A DNA stretch of 64,000 nucleotides from Metabacillus lacus (GCF_009674805.1 NZ_WKKI01000003.1:1-64000); one strand, 5' to 3'. Numbered from the stretch's first letter, positions 17,933 through 27,703 are shown. Numbers and translations: made by a program. Notes: generated by a model not told the origin, from the sequence alone.

Positions 17933-17966
17933 AAAAAAACCGAACCAAAATGGCTCCGGTTTTTTC
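17933..17966 (-). terminator. Terminator of the 17987 gene
   Basis: On the minus strand AAAAACCG pairs with CGGTTTTT across a 13-nt loop with further partial pairing, then T-rich sequence. Confidence 0.75.
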
Positions 17967-17986
17967 TTCATAGATTCTCATATGTA

Positions 17987-18205
17987 TTACGCGTTATATT
18001 TATTTTCTGCTAACATATTTCGTTTATCCTTTTTAAGTGCCAAATATAAAGCAGCAAGCCATCCAAGAATATTCCATCCTAAGAGGATATTAACGATAAG
18101 AACAATAAATTTATTATGTTTGTTTTTTTTAAAAGCTATAAAAGTTGGGATATAGCGAATAAAAAGCGTTATAAGTAACATTATAAAACCTAACACCACT
18201 TCCAC
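17987..18205 (-). CDS. Superinfection-immunity-family membrane protein
   Basis: A 72-residue protein with two membrane helices (about 4-25 and 35-57). The pattern RYIPTFIAFKKNKHNK followed by VNILLGWNILGWLAALYLAL matches the small Imm_superinfect family, named for T4 Imm, which blocks DNA entry of a second phage. In bacterial chromosomes this family is widespread and its role is not established. Own terminator; no phage genes nearby. Preceded by an AT-rich 215-bp gap toward tdk. Confidence 0.75.
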   Translation of the reverse strand: MEVVLGFIMLLITLFIRYIPTFIAFKKNKHNKFIVLIVNILLGWNILGWLAALYLALKKDKRNMLAENKYNA

Positions 18206-18347
18206 ATTGCTTCCCTCCCTCCGTTTTCAATTCCTTTCTAAGCAAACTGATCTCAATAAAATATCCATTATTTTCAATCTTAACACACGTGGCAGAATCA
18301 GGAAATAAATTTGATCATACACTTATATGGTTTCCTAGTCGGACATA

Positions 18348-18387
18348 ACAAAAAAACAGGTCTGATTCGTATGTGAATCAGACCTGC
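18348..18387 (-). terminator. Terminator of tdk
   Basis: CAGGTCTGATTC and GAATCAGACCTG form a perfect 12-bp stem with a 6-nt loop, then seven Ts on the minus strand. Confidence 0.92.
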
Positions 18388-18424
18388 TAGATGCAATACT
18401 GTTTATCTATTTTTCTCAAGCTTG

Positions 18425-19015
18425 TTACAGAGAGCTCGGTTTGCCTGGCAGCTCATGATGGTGGCGGCAGCGCGGTTCGTAGGATTCAGACGCGCCGACG
18501 AGAATGATCGGGTCATGGTAGGATGCCGGCTTTCCGTCTATTAATCTTTGTGTCCGGCTCGCAGGCGATCCGCATACTGAGCAGACAGCCTGAAGCTTTG
18601 TGACTGATTCCGCAACAGCCATCAGATGCGGGACCACCCCGAAAGGCTCACCGCGGAAGTCCTGGTCCAGCCCTGCCACGATGACGCGGTGGCCTCTGTC
18701 TGCAAGCAGGGTTGCGACTTCAGTGATGTTCTCGTCAAAAAATTGAACTTCATCGATTGCAACGACATCTGTTTCTTCATTCACATGCTCTAGGATAGAT
18801 CTGGATGCAGATACAGGTTTGCAGATAATGGCTGTGCCATTATGGGAAACCACTGCTTCCTCGCTGTATCGATTGTCAATTGCCGGTTTGAATACTGTAA
18901 CCTCTTGTTTGGCGAACTGAGCTCTGCGTACTCTGCGAATCAGCTCTTCTGATTTACCTGAGAACATACTTCCACATATTACTTCCAGCCAGCCACTATG
19001 TTTCATAACGTACAT
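18425..19015 (-). CDS. tdk: Thymidine kinase
   Basis: Type II thymidine kinase phosphorylating thymidine for salvage. 196 residues from the ATG at 19013-19015 ([12 protein letters not shown]), preferred over a 7-codon longer frame because GGGAGAGG lies 8 nt upstream and it matches the B. subtilis N-terminus. The P-loop [19 protein letters not shown] (Walker B plus lid), the zinc-binding CSVCG and later CRHHHE, and the substrate lasso [10 protein letters not shown] are all visible. Next to rpmE as in B. subtilis, with separate terminators. Confidence 0.96.
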   Translation of the reverse strand: MYVMKHSGWLEVICGSMFSGKSEELIRRVRRAQFAKQEVTVFKPAIDNRYSEEAVVSHNGTAIICKPVSASRSILEHVNEETDVVAIDEVQFFDENITEVATLLADRGHRVIVAGLDQDFRGEPFGVVPHLMAVAESVTKLQAVCSVCGSPASRTQRLIDGKPASYHDPIILVGASESYEPRCRHHHELPGKPSSL

Positions 19016-19177
19016 GCAAACGGCCTCTCCCTTCATCGTTCAGAGTCGATTGACCGCATCAATCACTTCAAAAACGGTGTATAAGTCAACAATGATTATG
19101 ATGTAATCCCATTGCTTTTTTACTCGTTAGTAATCGCCGGCGGATACTGAACCATTGGTTATTTCATAACAAATTGC

Positions 19178-19215
19178 AAAAAAAACAGGCAAGAACAGTT
19201 TCTTGCCTGTTTTTG
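19178..19215 (-). terminator. Terminator of rpmE
   Basis: ACAGGCAAGAA and TTCTTGCCTGT around CAGT, flanked by A and T runs; 11 bp past the rpmE stop. Confidence 0.92.
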
Positions 19216-19225
19216 AAACACTATA

Positions 19226-19426
19226 TTATTTCATGCCGTATTTTTTGTTGAATTTATCTACACGTCCACCAGCTTCAGCGAACTTTTGGCGTCCAGTGTA
19301 AAATGGATGGCACTCGGAGCAAACCTCTACGCGCACCTCGTCTTTTACAGAACCACTTTCAAATTCGTTTCCGCAAGCACACTTAACATTAACTGTTTTG
19401 TAGTTTGGATGAATTCCAGTTTTCAT
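19226..19426 (-). CDS. rpmE: 50S ribosomal protein L31 (zinc-binding type)
   Basis: 66 residues from [20 protein letters not shown] (ATG 19424-19426, AGGAG 9 nt upstream); longer in-frame extensions lack a ribosome site. The four cysteines (CAC and CSEC) mark the zinc-containing L31 type, which in Bacillus is exchanged for the zinc-free YtiA paralogue under zinc starvation. Located between tdk and rho, the B. subtilis order. Confidence 0.96.
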   Translation of the reverse strand: MKTGIHPNYKTVNVKCACGNEFESGSVKDEVRVEVCSECHPFYTGRQKFAEAGGRVDKFNKKYGMK

Positions 19427-19559
19427 TCTTTTCATCTCCTTCTGCCCTGAGTCATTTGCTGAAACAGAGTTAATTTTCCCAGGGATGAACAACCTCCCTG
19501 AAAAGCACATAAAAAAATTATAACAAGTAACGGGACCAAATGCAAGAATTGAATTTCAA

Positions 19560-20849
19560 TTATAACCGCTTTGGTGCTCCGTTAGCTCCGGCTGCTTTCC
19601 ACTCTGCATCCAGCATGGCAAAGAAGTCTTCGTTCGACTTGGACTGCCTCAGCTTTTTCAGGAACTTCTCGGCAAAATCATGAGATTCTGACATGGTTTT
19701 GCGGATCGTCCACAGCTTTTCAAGCTGCTCTTTTGAAAGCAGAAGCTCTTCCTTACGTGTTCCGGAACGGCGGATATCAATCGCAGGGAAAATGCGTCTC
19801 TCAGCAAGCGCACGGTCAAGGTGAAGCTCCATGTTGCCTGTCCCTTTGAACTCTTCATAAATGACATCATCCATGCGGGATCCCGTGTCAATCAATGCTG
19901 TTGCCAGGATGGTCAGGCTGCCGCCCTCTTCAATGTTCCTTGCAGCACCGAAGAAGCGTTTTGGCCTGTGAAATGCGGCTGGGTCAATCCCCCCGGAAAG
20001 AGTCCGTCCGCTTGGCGGAATCACAAGGTTATAAGCCCGTGCCAGGCGTGTAATGCTGTCCATCAGGATGATTACGTCTTTTTTATGCTCAACAAGCCTC
20101 ATAGCTCTTTCAAGAACAAGCTCGGCCACTTTAATATGATTTTCCGGAACTTCATCAAACGTTGAGCTGACTACATCTCCTGCAACGGAACGCTCAATGT
20201 CTGTTACTTCCTCAGGACGCTCATCAATCAGCAGGACAATTAGTTCTGCTTCAGGATTGTTGGTTGTAATGCTGTTTGCAATTTCCTTTAGCAGCATTGT
20301 TTTCCCTGCTTTTGGAGGAGCTACAATCAGTCCGCGCTGCCCAAAGCCTACAGGAGAAATCAAGTCCATAATTCTTGTGGAAAGCTTATGTTGTTCTGTT
20401 TCAAGCATAATCTGTCTGTCAGGATAGAGCGCAGTTAATGCCGGAAAGTGAACACGTTCCTTGGCAGATTCAGGGTCATCACCGTTAACCGCTTCCACGT
20501 GCAAAAGCCCGTAATAACGTTCGTTTTCTTTAGGCGGTCTTACCTTCCCCGATACCTTATCGCCGTTTCTTAAGTCAAAGCGGCGGATCTGTGATGCAGA
20601 AATATAGATATCTTCAGAACTTGGAGAATAATTGATTGGGCGCAGGAAGCCGAAGCCCTCGGACTGAATAATCTCTAAAACTCCTTCCATGAAAAGAAGG
20701 TCTTCCTGTTCTGCATTCGCTTTTAAAATAGCAAATATCAGTTCTTTTTTAGTCAGTTTGCTGTAATAGGATACTTTGTACTGGCGTGCCAGCTCGTACA
20801 ACTCTTTTAACTTCATATGTTCAAGAGTTGATATTGATACTTCACTCAT
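19560..20849 (-). CDS. rho: Transcription termination factor Rho
   Basis: Hexameric RNA helicase that ends transcription of untranslated RNA. 429 residues. The N-terminal helical domain ([20 protein letters not shown]) and the RNA-binding cold-shock-like domain ([19 protein letters not shown]) precede the ATPase core, with Walker [18 protein letters not shown] and [16 protein letters not shown]. The Q-loop region RTLSGGIDP is present. Very close to B. subtilis Rho over most of its length. The ribosome site is weak, and a T-rich leader of about 60 nt precedes the start. Confidence 0.97.
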   Translation of the reverse strand: MSEVSISTLEHMKLKELYELARQYKVSYYSKLTKKELIFAILKANAEQEDLLFMEGVLEIIQSEGFGFLRPINYSPSSEDIYISASQIRRFDLRNGDKVSGKVRPPKENERYYGLLHVEAVNGDDPESAKERVHFPALTALYPDRQIMLETEQHKLSTRIMDLISPVGFGQRGLIVAPPKAGKTMLLKEIANSITTNNPEAELIVLLIDERPEEVTDIERSVAGDVVSSTFDEVPENHIKVAELVLERAMRLVEHKKDVIILMDSITRLARAYNLVIPPSGRTLSGGIDPAAFHRPKRFFGAARNIEEGGSLTILATALIDTGSRMDDVIYEEFKGTGNMELHLDRALAERRIFPAIDIRRSGTRKEELLLSKEQLEKLWTIRKTMSESHDFAEKFLKKLRQSKSNEDFFAMLDAEWKAAGANGAPKRL

Positions 20850-21147
20850 GTAAACACCACACTTTAATTAGTAAAAAACAAAAATAAACGCAAGAAAAAT
20901 AGTCATTTTCTTCCACCCATATGTACTTTGTATAGAATATGCAAGGAATTTATGGATAAAGAAGGAATAGAAGGTGAGCTCGAAGCAGTTGAAGAATTTT
21001 CTTTCAATAGGAGCACTCTTTAGTTTTACCTTATTTCACAAATATAATCAATATCTTTTGAGGCTCGTAACGTATTTGAAACAATTATGAAACGGATCAG
21101 ACTTATAACGGCCGCACAGTAGATGGCGGCCGCAGATTAACTTTAGT
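20850..21147. other. Intergenic region upstream of rho
   Basis: 298 bp between glpX and rho. It should hold the rho promoter; on the minus strand a T-rich stretch precedes the start codon. No gene or repeat is seen. A 7-bp GC stem (CGGCCGC / GCGGCCG, 21109-21132) past glpX lacks a T run. Confidence 0.4.
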
Positions 21148-22110
21148 TTATTTGATGACGAGATTCGGCTTCTTTTTCAGGCTGTGCGTTCCTTCTATAA
21201 ATCTGACAGTGCCGGATTTTGCACGCATAACAACAGAGTGGGTTGTCCCGATAGAGCCTTTGAATTGGACCCCCTTCAGCAATTCCCCGTCTGTCACACC
21301 TGTAGCTGCAAAAATTGCATCATCGCCCTTAACCAGATCCTCCATTCGGAGAATTCTGCTGCAATCAAGTCCCATTGTTTCACAGCGGAGCAGCTCCTGG
21401 TCGTTTTGCGGAAGCAGCTTGCCCTGTATTTCCCCGCCAAGGCATTTCAGCGCTGCAGCAGCGAGAACGCCCTCAGGCGCACCGCCGGAGCCAAACAGAA
21501 TATCGACGCCGGTATGTTCGAAAGCCGTATTAATGGCGCCCGCTACATCTCCGTCATTGATCAGCTTGATCCGGGCTCCCGCCTCCCTCAGCTCGCTGAT
21601 AATCTGTTCATGGCGCTCCCTGTACAGAACTGTGGCAACAAGATCTTCTATATCTTTGTTTTTCGCCTTTGCAACTGCGCGAAGATTATCAATGATCGGC
21701 GCGTTAATATCAATGCAGCCGACTGCCTGCGGCCCTACGGCAATTTTGTCCATGTACATGTCAGGCGCATGAAGCATGTTCCCATGATCTGCAATAGCAA
21801 GCACGGCAAGTGCATTCCAGCCTCCGGATGCCACAATGTTCGTTCCTTCAAGCGGATCAACTGCCACATCGACTCGCTGTCCGTAGCCTGTGCCCAGCTT
21901 TTCCCCTATGTAGAGCATCGGCGCTTCGTCCATTTCCCCTTCGCCGATGACCACTGTCCCTTTCATCGGGACAGTGTCAAACACATCTCTCATTGCCGAA
22001 GTGGCTGCATCGTCAGCTTCATCCTTCTTGCCGCGCCCCATCCATCTGGCAGACGCCAGCGCTGCACCCTCGGTTACACGTACCAGTTCCATTGACAAGC
22101 TTCTCTCCAT
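21148..22110 (-). CDS. glpX: Fructose-1,6-bisphosphatase class II
   Basis: Gluconeogenic phosphatase hydrolysing fructose 1,6-bisphosphate. 320 residues, the GlpX length. Metal and substrate motifs include [11 protein letters not shown] (about residues 56-66), [11 protein letters not shown] (about 80-90) and [20 protein letters not shown]. It lies downstream of murAB and upstream of rho, grouped with tal and fbaA, so three central-carbon enzymes sit close together on one strand. A long open frame on the opposite strand is a codon-bias shadow. Confidence 0.94.
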   Translation of the reverse strand: MERSLSMELVRVTEGAALASARWMGRGKKDEADDAATSAMRDVFDTVPMKGTVVIGEGEMDEAPMLYIGEKLGTGYGQRVDVAVDPLEGTNIVASGGWNALAVLAIADHGNMLHAPDMYMDKIAVGPQAVGCIDINAPIIDNLRAVAKAKNKDIEDLVATVLYRERHEQIISELREAGARIKLINDGDVAGAINTAFEHTGVDILFGSGGAPEGVLAAAALKCLGGEIQGKLLPQNDQELLRCETMGLDCSRILRMEDLVKGDDAIFAATGVTDGELLKGVQFKGSIGTTHSVVMRAKSGTVRFIEGTHSLKKKPNLVIK

Positions 22111-22188
22111 ACTGTATTCCTCCCCTTTGATCCCCTGGCTGCTCTATTCTACATTTACCCCACAATGTGTTTTGCCTTCACTGCTCTC

Positions 22189-23478
22189 CTAAGAGTTTTG
22201 CAGCTGTTCAATTTCCTGTTCTGTGAGCTTTTCGCGCCAAATTGTCGCTCCAAGCCCTGTCAGTTTTTCTTCCAGATTGCTGTAGCCCCGGTCAATATGT
22301 TCAAGGCCTGTTACCTCTGTGATGCCTTCAGCCATTAGACCTGCAGTCACCAGTGCTGCACCGGCACGAAGGTCACTTGCCTTCACCTTCGCTCCTTGAA
22401 GCCTGTTTGTCCCGGTTATGATAGCGGAGCGCCCTTCTACTTTAATCTCGGCGCCCATTCTTCTCAGCTCATCAATATGCTTAAAGCGGGCTGAGTAAAT
22501 GGTATCGGTGACCACACTGGTCCCCTCCGCCAGCGTTAACAGCGATGTGAGCGGCTGCTGCAAATCGGTTGGAAAACCAGGGTACACCAAGGTTTTCACA
22601 TCGACTGCTTTCAGCTTTTTCTGCCCTCCGACCACAAGAATCTGATCAGGACTCGTTTCAATGTGCAAGCCCATTTCCCTGAGCTTGGCAATCAGCGATT
22701 CCAGATGCAGCGGAATGACATTGTCAATCACCACTTCTTTTCCCATGGAAGCGCCGATTGTCAAATAAGTGCCTGCCTCTATCCGGTCAGGAATGATTTG
22801 ATGTTTGCAGCCATGAAGCCTTTCGACGCCTTCAATCCTGATCACATCGGTTCCTGCTCCTTTGATTCTTGCTCCCATGCTGCTCAATAATGTTGCCACG
22901 TCGATAATTTCAGGCTCTTTTGCAGCATTTTCTATAATTGTCCGGCCTTTGGCAAGAACCGCAGCCAGCATAATATTAATGGTTGCTCCTACACTGACAA
23001 CATCCAAGTAAATTCTTGCACCCTTCAGCTCATCAGCTCTTAAGTAGATCGCTCCCTGTTCATTCGTTACCTGCGCACCAAGCGCTTCAAATCCCTTGAT
23101 ATGCTGATCAATGGGCCTTGGACCGAGGAAACAACCCCCAGGCAGGCCTATTACCGCTTTTTTAAACCGGCCAAGCATCGCACCCATCAAATAATAGGAA
23201 GCACGAAGTTTTTTTACTTTTCCATTCGGCAGGGGCATTGAAATCATTTGTGAAGGATCTACTACCATTTCTCCTTCAGAAAACTCAGCTTTGCCGCCGA
23301 TTTCTTCAAGAAGGTCCTTTAGAATGTGCACATCAGATATATCCGGAAGCCCCTCTATTGTTACTGTGGACTCCGCCAGGATAGTTGCCGGAATCAGTGC
23401 CACTGCACTGTTCTTTGCTCCGCTGATGCTGACAGATCCATTTAAAGGATATCCACCGGCGATTTTTAACTTTTCCAT
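22189..23478 (-). CDS. murAB: UDP-N-acetylglucosamine 1-carboxyvinyltransferase (second MurA)
   Basis: Transfers enolpyruvate from PEP to UDP-GlcNAc, the first committed step of peptidoglycan synthesis; the target of fosfomycin. 429 residues from [14 protein letters not shown] (ATG 23476-23478) with AAGGGAG upstream. The active-site loop [13 protein letters not shown] holds the catalytic cysteine that fosfomycin alkylates. [14 protein letters not shown] near the N-terminus binds substrate. Position beside tal/fbaA identifies it as the MurAB (MurZ) paralogue rather than MurAA. Confidence 0.94.
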   Translation of the reverse strand: MEKLKIAGGYPLNGSVSISGAKNSAVALIPATILAESTVTIEGLPDISDVHILKDLLEEIGGKAEFSEGEMVVDPSQMISMPLPNGKVKKLRASYYLMGAMLGRFKKAVIGLPGGCFLGPRPIDQHIKGFEALGAQVTNEQGAIYLRADELKGARIYLDVVSVGATINIMLAAVLAKGRTIIENAAKEPEIIDVATLLSSMGARIKGAGTDVIRIEGVERLHGCKHQIIPDRIEAGTYLTIGASMGKEVVIDNVIPLHLESLIAKLREMGLHIETSPDQILVVGGQKKLKAVDVKTLVYPGFPTDLQQPLTSLLTLAEGTSVVTDTIYSARFKHIDELRRMGAEIKVEGRSAIITGTNRLQGAKVKASDLRAGAALVTAGLMAEGITEVTGLEHIDRGYSNLEEKLTGLGATIWREKLTEQEIEQLQNS

Positions 23479-23697
23479 GATGATCTCCCTTCCTATGAAG
23501 CATGCTTTTCCTGCTTCTGGGCTTGTCCAGCGGCAGGACATATTTCCAACTTACAGTTTCTGAAAGTATAACACAAAATCCTCTGCAACAGTATTTGCCA
23601 AAGAAAAAGAGGTCAGAAGTGCCGGGATTGGGCGAGTGGAAGTTCGAGGTCTCACTTGCTTGCTAACCATTCTAGGTTAATTGGATATTTTTATACT

Positions 23698-23738
23698 GAG
23701 CAGGAGTAAAAAACAGGTTAGTGCCTTTACTCCTGCTC
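23698..23738. repeat. 13-bp inverted repeat upstream of murAB
   Basis: GAGCAGGAGTAAA and TTTACTCCTGCTC are perfect inverted arms around 15 nt. No clear T run follows on either strand, so it is not a standard terminator. It lies between the tal terminator and the murAB start. Confidence 0.6.
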
Positions 23739-23741
23739 TCA

Positions 23742-23766
23742 CAAAAGGCAAGCACTGCGGCTTGCC
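23742..23766 (-). terminator. Terminator of tal
   Basis: GGCAAGC and GCTTGCC around 6 nt, followed by TTTTGTG on the minus strand; 24 bp past the tal stop. Confidence 0.7.
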
Positions 23767-23790
23767 CATTATCATCGGTTTTTGGAGCTA

Positions 23791-24438
23791 TTATGCTTTC
23801 CGTTTCTCCCAGTCTGCTAAAAACTTTTCAATTCCCTGGTCAGTCAGAGGATGCTTAAAGAGCTGCAAAATGACAGAGTAAGGCACTGTCGCAATATGCG
23901 CTCCCCTTATGGCTGCTTCCGTCACATGCTGAGGATGACGGATAGATGCCGCAATAATTTCTGTATCAATGCCGTGAACGCTGAATATTTCAGCTATTGT
24001 GGAGACGAGTTCCAGCCCATCCTGGCCAATATCATCCAGCCTTCCAATGAAAGGGGAGACATAAGTGGCTCCAGCCCGGGCGGCAAGCAGTGCCTGATTG
24101 GCATTAAAGATAAGAGTAACATTGGTTTTAATGCCCAGATCACTGAATGCTTTTACAGCCTTCAAACCATCTGGTGTCATAGGAACCTTTACAGTAATAT
24201 TAGACGCAATTTCCGCAAGTTCTTTTCCTTCTTGTATCATCTCTTCGGCTTCAAGTGAAATCACTTCTGCGCTGACTGATCCTTCTACGATACTTGTAAT
24301 CTCACGAAGCCTGTCATGAAAATGCACATTCTTCTCTTTTGCTACCAAGCTCGGATTCGTCGTGACACCAGCAAGAACACCAAGTTCCTGGGCCTGCTTA
24401 ATTTCATCCAGATTTGCAGTATCAATGAAAAATAACAT
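23791..24438 (-). CDS. tal: Transaldolase (small TalC/fructose-6-phosphate-aldolase-like type)
   Basis: 215-residue TIM-barrel enzyme of the non-oxidative pentose phosphate pathway. The short MipB/TalC form has [11 protein letters not shown] at the N-terminus, [12 protein letters not shown], and the Schiff-base lysine in ITVKVPMT. The phosphate-binding [14 protein letters not shown] motif is visible. Located between fbaA and murAB as in B. subtilis (ywjH). Whether it acts as transaldolase or as an aldolase cannot be read with certainty; the context favours transaldolase. Confidence 0.92.
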   Translation of the reverse strand: MLFFIDTANLDEIKQAQELGVLAGVTTNPSLVAKEKNVHFHDRLREITSIVEGSVSAEVISLEAEEMIQEGKELAEIASNITVKVPMTPDGLKAVKAFSDLGIKTNVTLIFNANQALLAARAGATYVSPFIGRLDDIGQDGLELVSTIAEIFSVHGIDTEIIAASIRHPQHVTEAAIRGAHIATVPYSVILQLFKHPLTDQGIEKFLADWEKRKA

Positions 24439-24499
24439 CTTCTTCAGCTCCTTAAGAATCAGAAAAATTAGTTTTGTTTGCGCTTACTATTACATCCAA

Positions 24500-24531
24500 A
24501 GGAAACCGCCTCACCCAGAAAGGAGGCGGCA
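24500..24531 (-). terminator. Probable terminator of fbaA
   Basis: CCGCCTC and GAGGCGG form a 7-bp stem; the minus-strand tail GGTTTCCTTTGG is only moderately T-rich. Confidence 0.5.
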
Positions 24532-24544
24532 GCTTATCCACATC

Positions 24545-25402
24545 TTATGCTTTGTTAGAAGAACCAAATTCACGCATTTTTCCACTTACTGTTGCTTTGA
24601 TTGCATCGCGAGCAGGTCCAAGATATTTACGTGGATCATACTCTTCCGGCTTTTCAGCAAGCACTTCGCGAACAGCCTTTGCAGAAGCGATCTGGTTTTC
24701 AGTGTTAACGTTGATTTTTGCAGTTCCGAAAGAAACAGCTCTTTGGATGTCCTTTGTAGGAATTCCAGTTCCTCCGTGAAGAACAAGAGGCATACCTGTA
24801 AGGTTTGCGATTTCTTCCATTTCTTTAAAGCCAAGGTTTGGTTCACCTTTGTAAGGACCGTGAACAGAACCAAGAGCAGGAGCAAGGCAGTCAATGCCAG
24901 TGCGTTTTACAAGCTCATCACACTCTTTTGGATCAGCATAGATAACACCTTCAGCGATGATGTCATCTTCCTGTCCTCCGACAGTTCCAAGCTCAGCTTC
25001 TACAGAAACACCTTTGGAGTGAGCATATTCTACAACTTGGGAAGTTGTTTCAATGTTCTCTTCAAACGGATGATGGGAAGCATCGATCATAACAGATGTG
25101 AAGCCTGCGTCGATCGCTTCTTTACATTTGTCGTAGCTTGAACCGTGGTCAAGGTGAATGGCAACCGGTACAGTTGTGCCATAGTCTTCCATAAGACCTT
25201 TCACCATGGATACTACAGTTTTGAAGCCGCCCATATAACGTGCAGCACCTTCGGAAACTCCAAGAATAACCGGAGATTTTTCCTCTTCGGCAGCTTGAAG
25301 GATTGCTTGTGTAAACTCAAGGTTGTTCAAGTTGAACTGGCCAACTGCATAACCCTCATCTTTTGCTTTGTTCAGCATTTCTGTCATTGATACTAAAGGC
25401 AT
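24545..25402 (-). CDS. fbaA: Fructose-bisphosphate aldolase, class II
   Basis: Zinc-dependent aldolase splitting fructose 1,6-bisphosphate into DHAP and glyceraldehyde 3-phosphate. 285 residues. The catalytic and zinc-binding segment is [14 protein letters not shown] (about residues 77-90), with further ligands in [13 protein letters not shown] and [10 protein letters not shown]. The conserved [13 protein letters not shown] lies in the C-terminal half. Divided from spo0F by 185 bp. Confidence 0.96.
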   Translation of the reverse strand: MPLVSMTEMLNKAKDEGYAVGQFNLNNLEFTQAILQAAEEEKSPVILGVSEGAARYMGGFKTVVSMVKGLMEDYGTTVPVAIHLDHGSSYDKCKEAIDAGFTSVMIDASHHPFEENIETTSQVVEYAHSKGVSVEAELGTVGGQEDDIIAEGVIYADPKECDELVKRTGIDCLAPALGSVHGPYKGEPNLGFKEMEEIANLTGMPLVLHGGTGIPTKDIQRAVSFGTAKINVNTENQIASAKAVREVLAEKPEEYDPRKYLGPARDAIKATVSGKMREFGSSNKA

Positions 25403-25550
25403 CTAAATGTCCTCCTTATGTAACCTGGATTTTCTAACTTCGAAAAGCGATCTTTTTTAGCATGACCAGAACAAATTACGACTATGTGACATAGATGTAC
25501 TTCGTTCAGCTTTTCTCTCCTTTTAGAATACCAATTTATTAGGAAATCGG

Positions 25551-25570
25551 CAACAAATCGACATTTGTTG
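25551..25570. repeat. Perfect 8-bp inverted repeat downstream of spo0F
   Basis: CAACAAAT and ATTTGTTG around CGAC, 18 bp past the spo0F stop. It has no T run. The centre reads TGTCGAT on the minus strand, which resembles a Spo0A box, but that could be chance. Confidence 0.5.
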
Positions 25571-25587
25571 TAAGATTCCGATAGTTT

Positions 25588-25959
25588 TCAGGACTTAATT
25601 GGCAGGTACTTTCTGACAGCTTCCCTGATTTCATCAATGTCAAAAGGCTTTGCAAAGTGAGTAAGCGCCCCTAGATCCTTCGCTTCCTGAATCATGTCCA
25701 GCTCACCGTAGGCAGTCATAATAATCACCCTGATATCCTGATCCACTACCTTCATTCTTTTCAGTATTTCAATACCGTCCATACCAGGAATTTTCATATC
25801 CAATAGGACTAGATCCGGCGAATGCTGATTCAAAATCTCAAGAGCCTGAATACCGCTTGCCGCTTGAAAAGTCTGATATCCTTCTTTTTGGAAAACTTCA
25901 TTTAACAGGATGCGGATGCCGTACTGATCATCTACAATTAATATTTTAAAATCTTTCAT
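25588..25959 (-). CDS. spo0F: Sporulation phosphorelay response regulator Spo0F
   Basis: Single-domain receiver passing phosphate from sporulation kinases to Spo0B and on to Spo0A. 123 residues from [11 protein letters not shown] (ATG 25957-25959, GAGGTGGAG upstream). The acidic pocket Asp10/Asp11, phospho-acceptor Asp54 (VLLDMKIPG), Thr82, His101 and Lys104 fall at the same numbers as in B. subtilis Spo0F. No output domain. A sigma-H-type promoter lies just upstream. Confidence 0.97.
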   Translation of the reverse strand: MKDFKILIVDDQYGIRILLNEVFQKEGYQTFQAASGIQALEILNQHSPDLVLLDMKIPGMDGIEILKRMKVVDQDIRVIIMTAYGELDMIQEAKDLGALTHFAKPFDIDEIREAVRKYLPIKS

Positions 25960-26004
25960 TGCTCCACCTCTTCTATCTATAATGGCCGTTATTCCCACGT
26001 GAAA

Positions 26005-26034
26005 GTATTCTTGCTAATGCTTCATTCTCCTTCT
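26005..26034 (-). promoter_or_regulatory. Candidate sigma-H promoter of spo0F
   Basis: On the minus strand GAAGGAGAA, an 11-nt spacer, then CAAGAATAC, about 45 nt before the start. A Spo0A-box-like TTGTCGAT lies just upstream (26041-26049). spo0F is sigma-H- and Spo0A-controlled in B. subtilis. Confidence 0.5.
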
Positions 26035-26050
26035 TCTAAATATCGACAAT

Positions 26051-26079
26051 TTTCTTCCTGGGCCATTTCCCTTTATAAT
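26051..26079 (+). promoter_or_regulatory. Candidate sigma-A promoter of ywjG
   Basis: TTTCTT, a 17-nt spacer, then a perfect TATAAT, 32 nt before the ywjG ATG. The -35 is weak. Confidence 0.5.
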
Positions 26080-26111
26080 AAAGAAACTATTATGTTTGGG
26101 AGTGTTGAAAA

Positions 26112-26648
26112 ATGCTGAAAATATTTACAACTCAATTGGCCGGGCAGCTTCAGTCCATACAGGGAAATGAAGAGTACTCAATAGAAGACGGCGCCAGGCT
26201 TCTTGCTCAGGCTGCCGTCAGCCAGGGCACCATCTATATACATGGCTTCAAAGAGCTTCAAGGCGTGTATCTCCAGGCTTCTCAGAGTGATGAGAAGCTT
26301 GTTGCAGCCAAGCCCCTCTTTCAGGAGGATGGCCGTATGGCAGATCTCACATCTGCCGACAGAGTATTGCTCTTTACTCACCTTTCCACAGATTCTGAAG
26401 CAATTGAACTCGCCGGGGAGCTTGCTGCCAAGGGAGCGTCAGTAGTCGGCGTTTCTGCTCTGGTGAAATCTGAAGAACCCGGGTTGAGTTCAGCTGTTGA
26501 CATTCATATCGATTCTAAGCTGAAAAAGCCGCTGATCCCCGATGAAGACGGCACCCGCTTTGGTTTCCCTGCGCTGATCACATCGCTGTATGTTTATTTT
26601 GCATTGAGCTTTGCCTTGAAAGAGATGCTCGCGGAGTATATGGATTAA
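26112..26648 (+). CDS. ywjG: YwjG family protein (DUF2529)
   Basis: 178-residue conserved Bacillus protein of unknown function. The layout is SIS-like: an N-terminal helix, then IYIHGFKEL, VLLFTHLSTDSEAIELAGEL and GASVVGVSALVKS as alternating strand-helix units that could bind a phosphosugar. Divergent from spo0F, as in B. subtilis. Ribosome site GGGAGTG. Followed directly by the large CGGAA repeat block. Confidence 0.85.
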   Translation: MLKIFTTQLAGQLQSIQGNEEYSIEDGARLLAQAAVSQGTIYIHGFKELQGVYLQASQSDEKLVAAKPLFQEDGRMADLTSADRVLLFTHLSTDSEAIELAGELAAKGASVVGVSALVKSEEPGLSSAVDIHIDSKLKKPLIPDEDGTRFGFPALITSLYVYFALSFALKEMLAEYMD

Positions 26649-26739
26649 ATACGGGTTTTATCTCAGAGAACTCAGCAAACCGGGGGTTCTTGCTATCGGT
26701 TATCACGCCAATTGTAATTTGGAATCCACCAGGATCAAT

Positions 26740-27500
26740 GATGTACCCAGTATTTTCCCAATAAGCGGAATTGTTACGCCTATTGATCGGGCGGGCTGTT
26801 CAACCAGGGTCAATGGGGTACCCAGCTTGAAAATAAACGGAGCTTTTCCGCTTACTTACAGAAATGAGCCTTTTTTTGGGCTAAATAAGGGTAGCTTTTC
26901 CGGTTAAGCTCTTGAAAAACCCTCATTTGCCCTGTTTTGGAGGCCATAGACGGAATATCTCCGTCTATCCAGGGCTTTTTTCATGATATTTTCACAATAA
27001 GCGGAATTGTTACGCCTATTGATCGGGCGGGCTAGCTCAACCAGGGTCAATGGTGTACCCAGCTTGAAAATAAACGGAGTTTTTCCGCTTACTTTCAGAA
27101 ATGAGCCTTTTTGTGGCTAAATAAGGGTAGCTTTTCCGGTTAAGCTCTTGAAAAACCCTCATTTGGCCTTGTTTGGGAGGCCATAGACGGAATATCTCCG
27201 TCTATCCAGGGCTTTTTTCACGATATTTCCCCAATAAGCGGAATTGTTACGCCTATTGATCGGGCGGGCTAAGCTCAACCAGGGTCACTGGCGTCCCCAG
27301 CCTAAAAATAAACGGAGCTTTTCCGCTTACTTACAGAAATGAGCCTTTATTTGGGCTAAATAAGGGTAGCTTTTCCGGTTAAGCTCTTGAAAAACCCTCA
27401 TTTGCCCTGTTTAGGAGGCCATAGACGGAATATCTCCGTCTATTCACTGCTGTTTTCACGATATTTTCCCAATAAGCGGAATTGTTACGCCTATTGATCG
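26740..27500. repeat. Three-copy tandem CGGAA cassette, about 237-bp unit
   Basis: GGAATTGTTACGCCTATTGA starts at 26767, 27003, 27240 and 27478, periods 236-238. Each unit carries four near-palindromes in the order AAACGGAGCTTTTCCGCTTA, TAAGGGTAGCTTTTCCGGTTA, TAGACGGAATATCTCCGTCTA and TAAGCGGAATTGTTACGCCTA. The unit differs in sequence from the 226-bp one but keeps element order and spacing. Confidence 0.92.
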
Positions 27501-27515
27501 GGAGGGCGGGCTGTT

Positions 27516-27650
27516 CAACCAGGGTCCTCAGCATGATCAATGACATACCCAGCCTGATCGAAAAAACTGCCCAACCAGGGTCCTCAGCATGATCAAAGAC
27601 GTATCCAGCTCGATCGAAAAAACTGCCCAACCAGGGTCCTCAGCATGTAC
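27516..27650. repeat. Three-copy 56-bp tandem repeat
   Basis: CAACCAGGGTCCTCAGCATG begins at 27516, 27572 and 27628 (period 56). Intervening sequence contains GATCGAAAAAACTGCC. It abuts the CGGAA block, whose units also contain CAACCAGGGTC, so it probably expanded from part of that unit. Confidence 0.85.
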
Positions 27651-27669
27651 CCACTAACACAGCCAAAAA

Positions 27670-27703
27670 AATAAAAAGCCGGGGAAATTCCTCCGGCTTT
27701 TGC
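27670..27703 (-). terminator. Terminator of pyrG
   Basis: On the minus strand AAAAGCCGG pairs with CCGGCTTTT, with further short pairing in the loop, then T-rich sequence; 11 bp past the stop. Confidence 0.9.

Noticed and set aside
21109-21132. GC hairpin after glpX as a terminator
   Set aside because: A 7-bp stem is present but the following bases (TTATAAG) form no T run; left as uncertain rather than annotated.
21184-22095. 303-codon open frame opposite glpX
   Set aside because: Antisense shadow of a well-conserved gene; cysteine/histidine-rich composition and no start signal.
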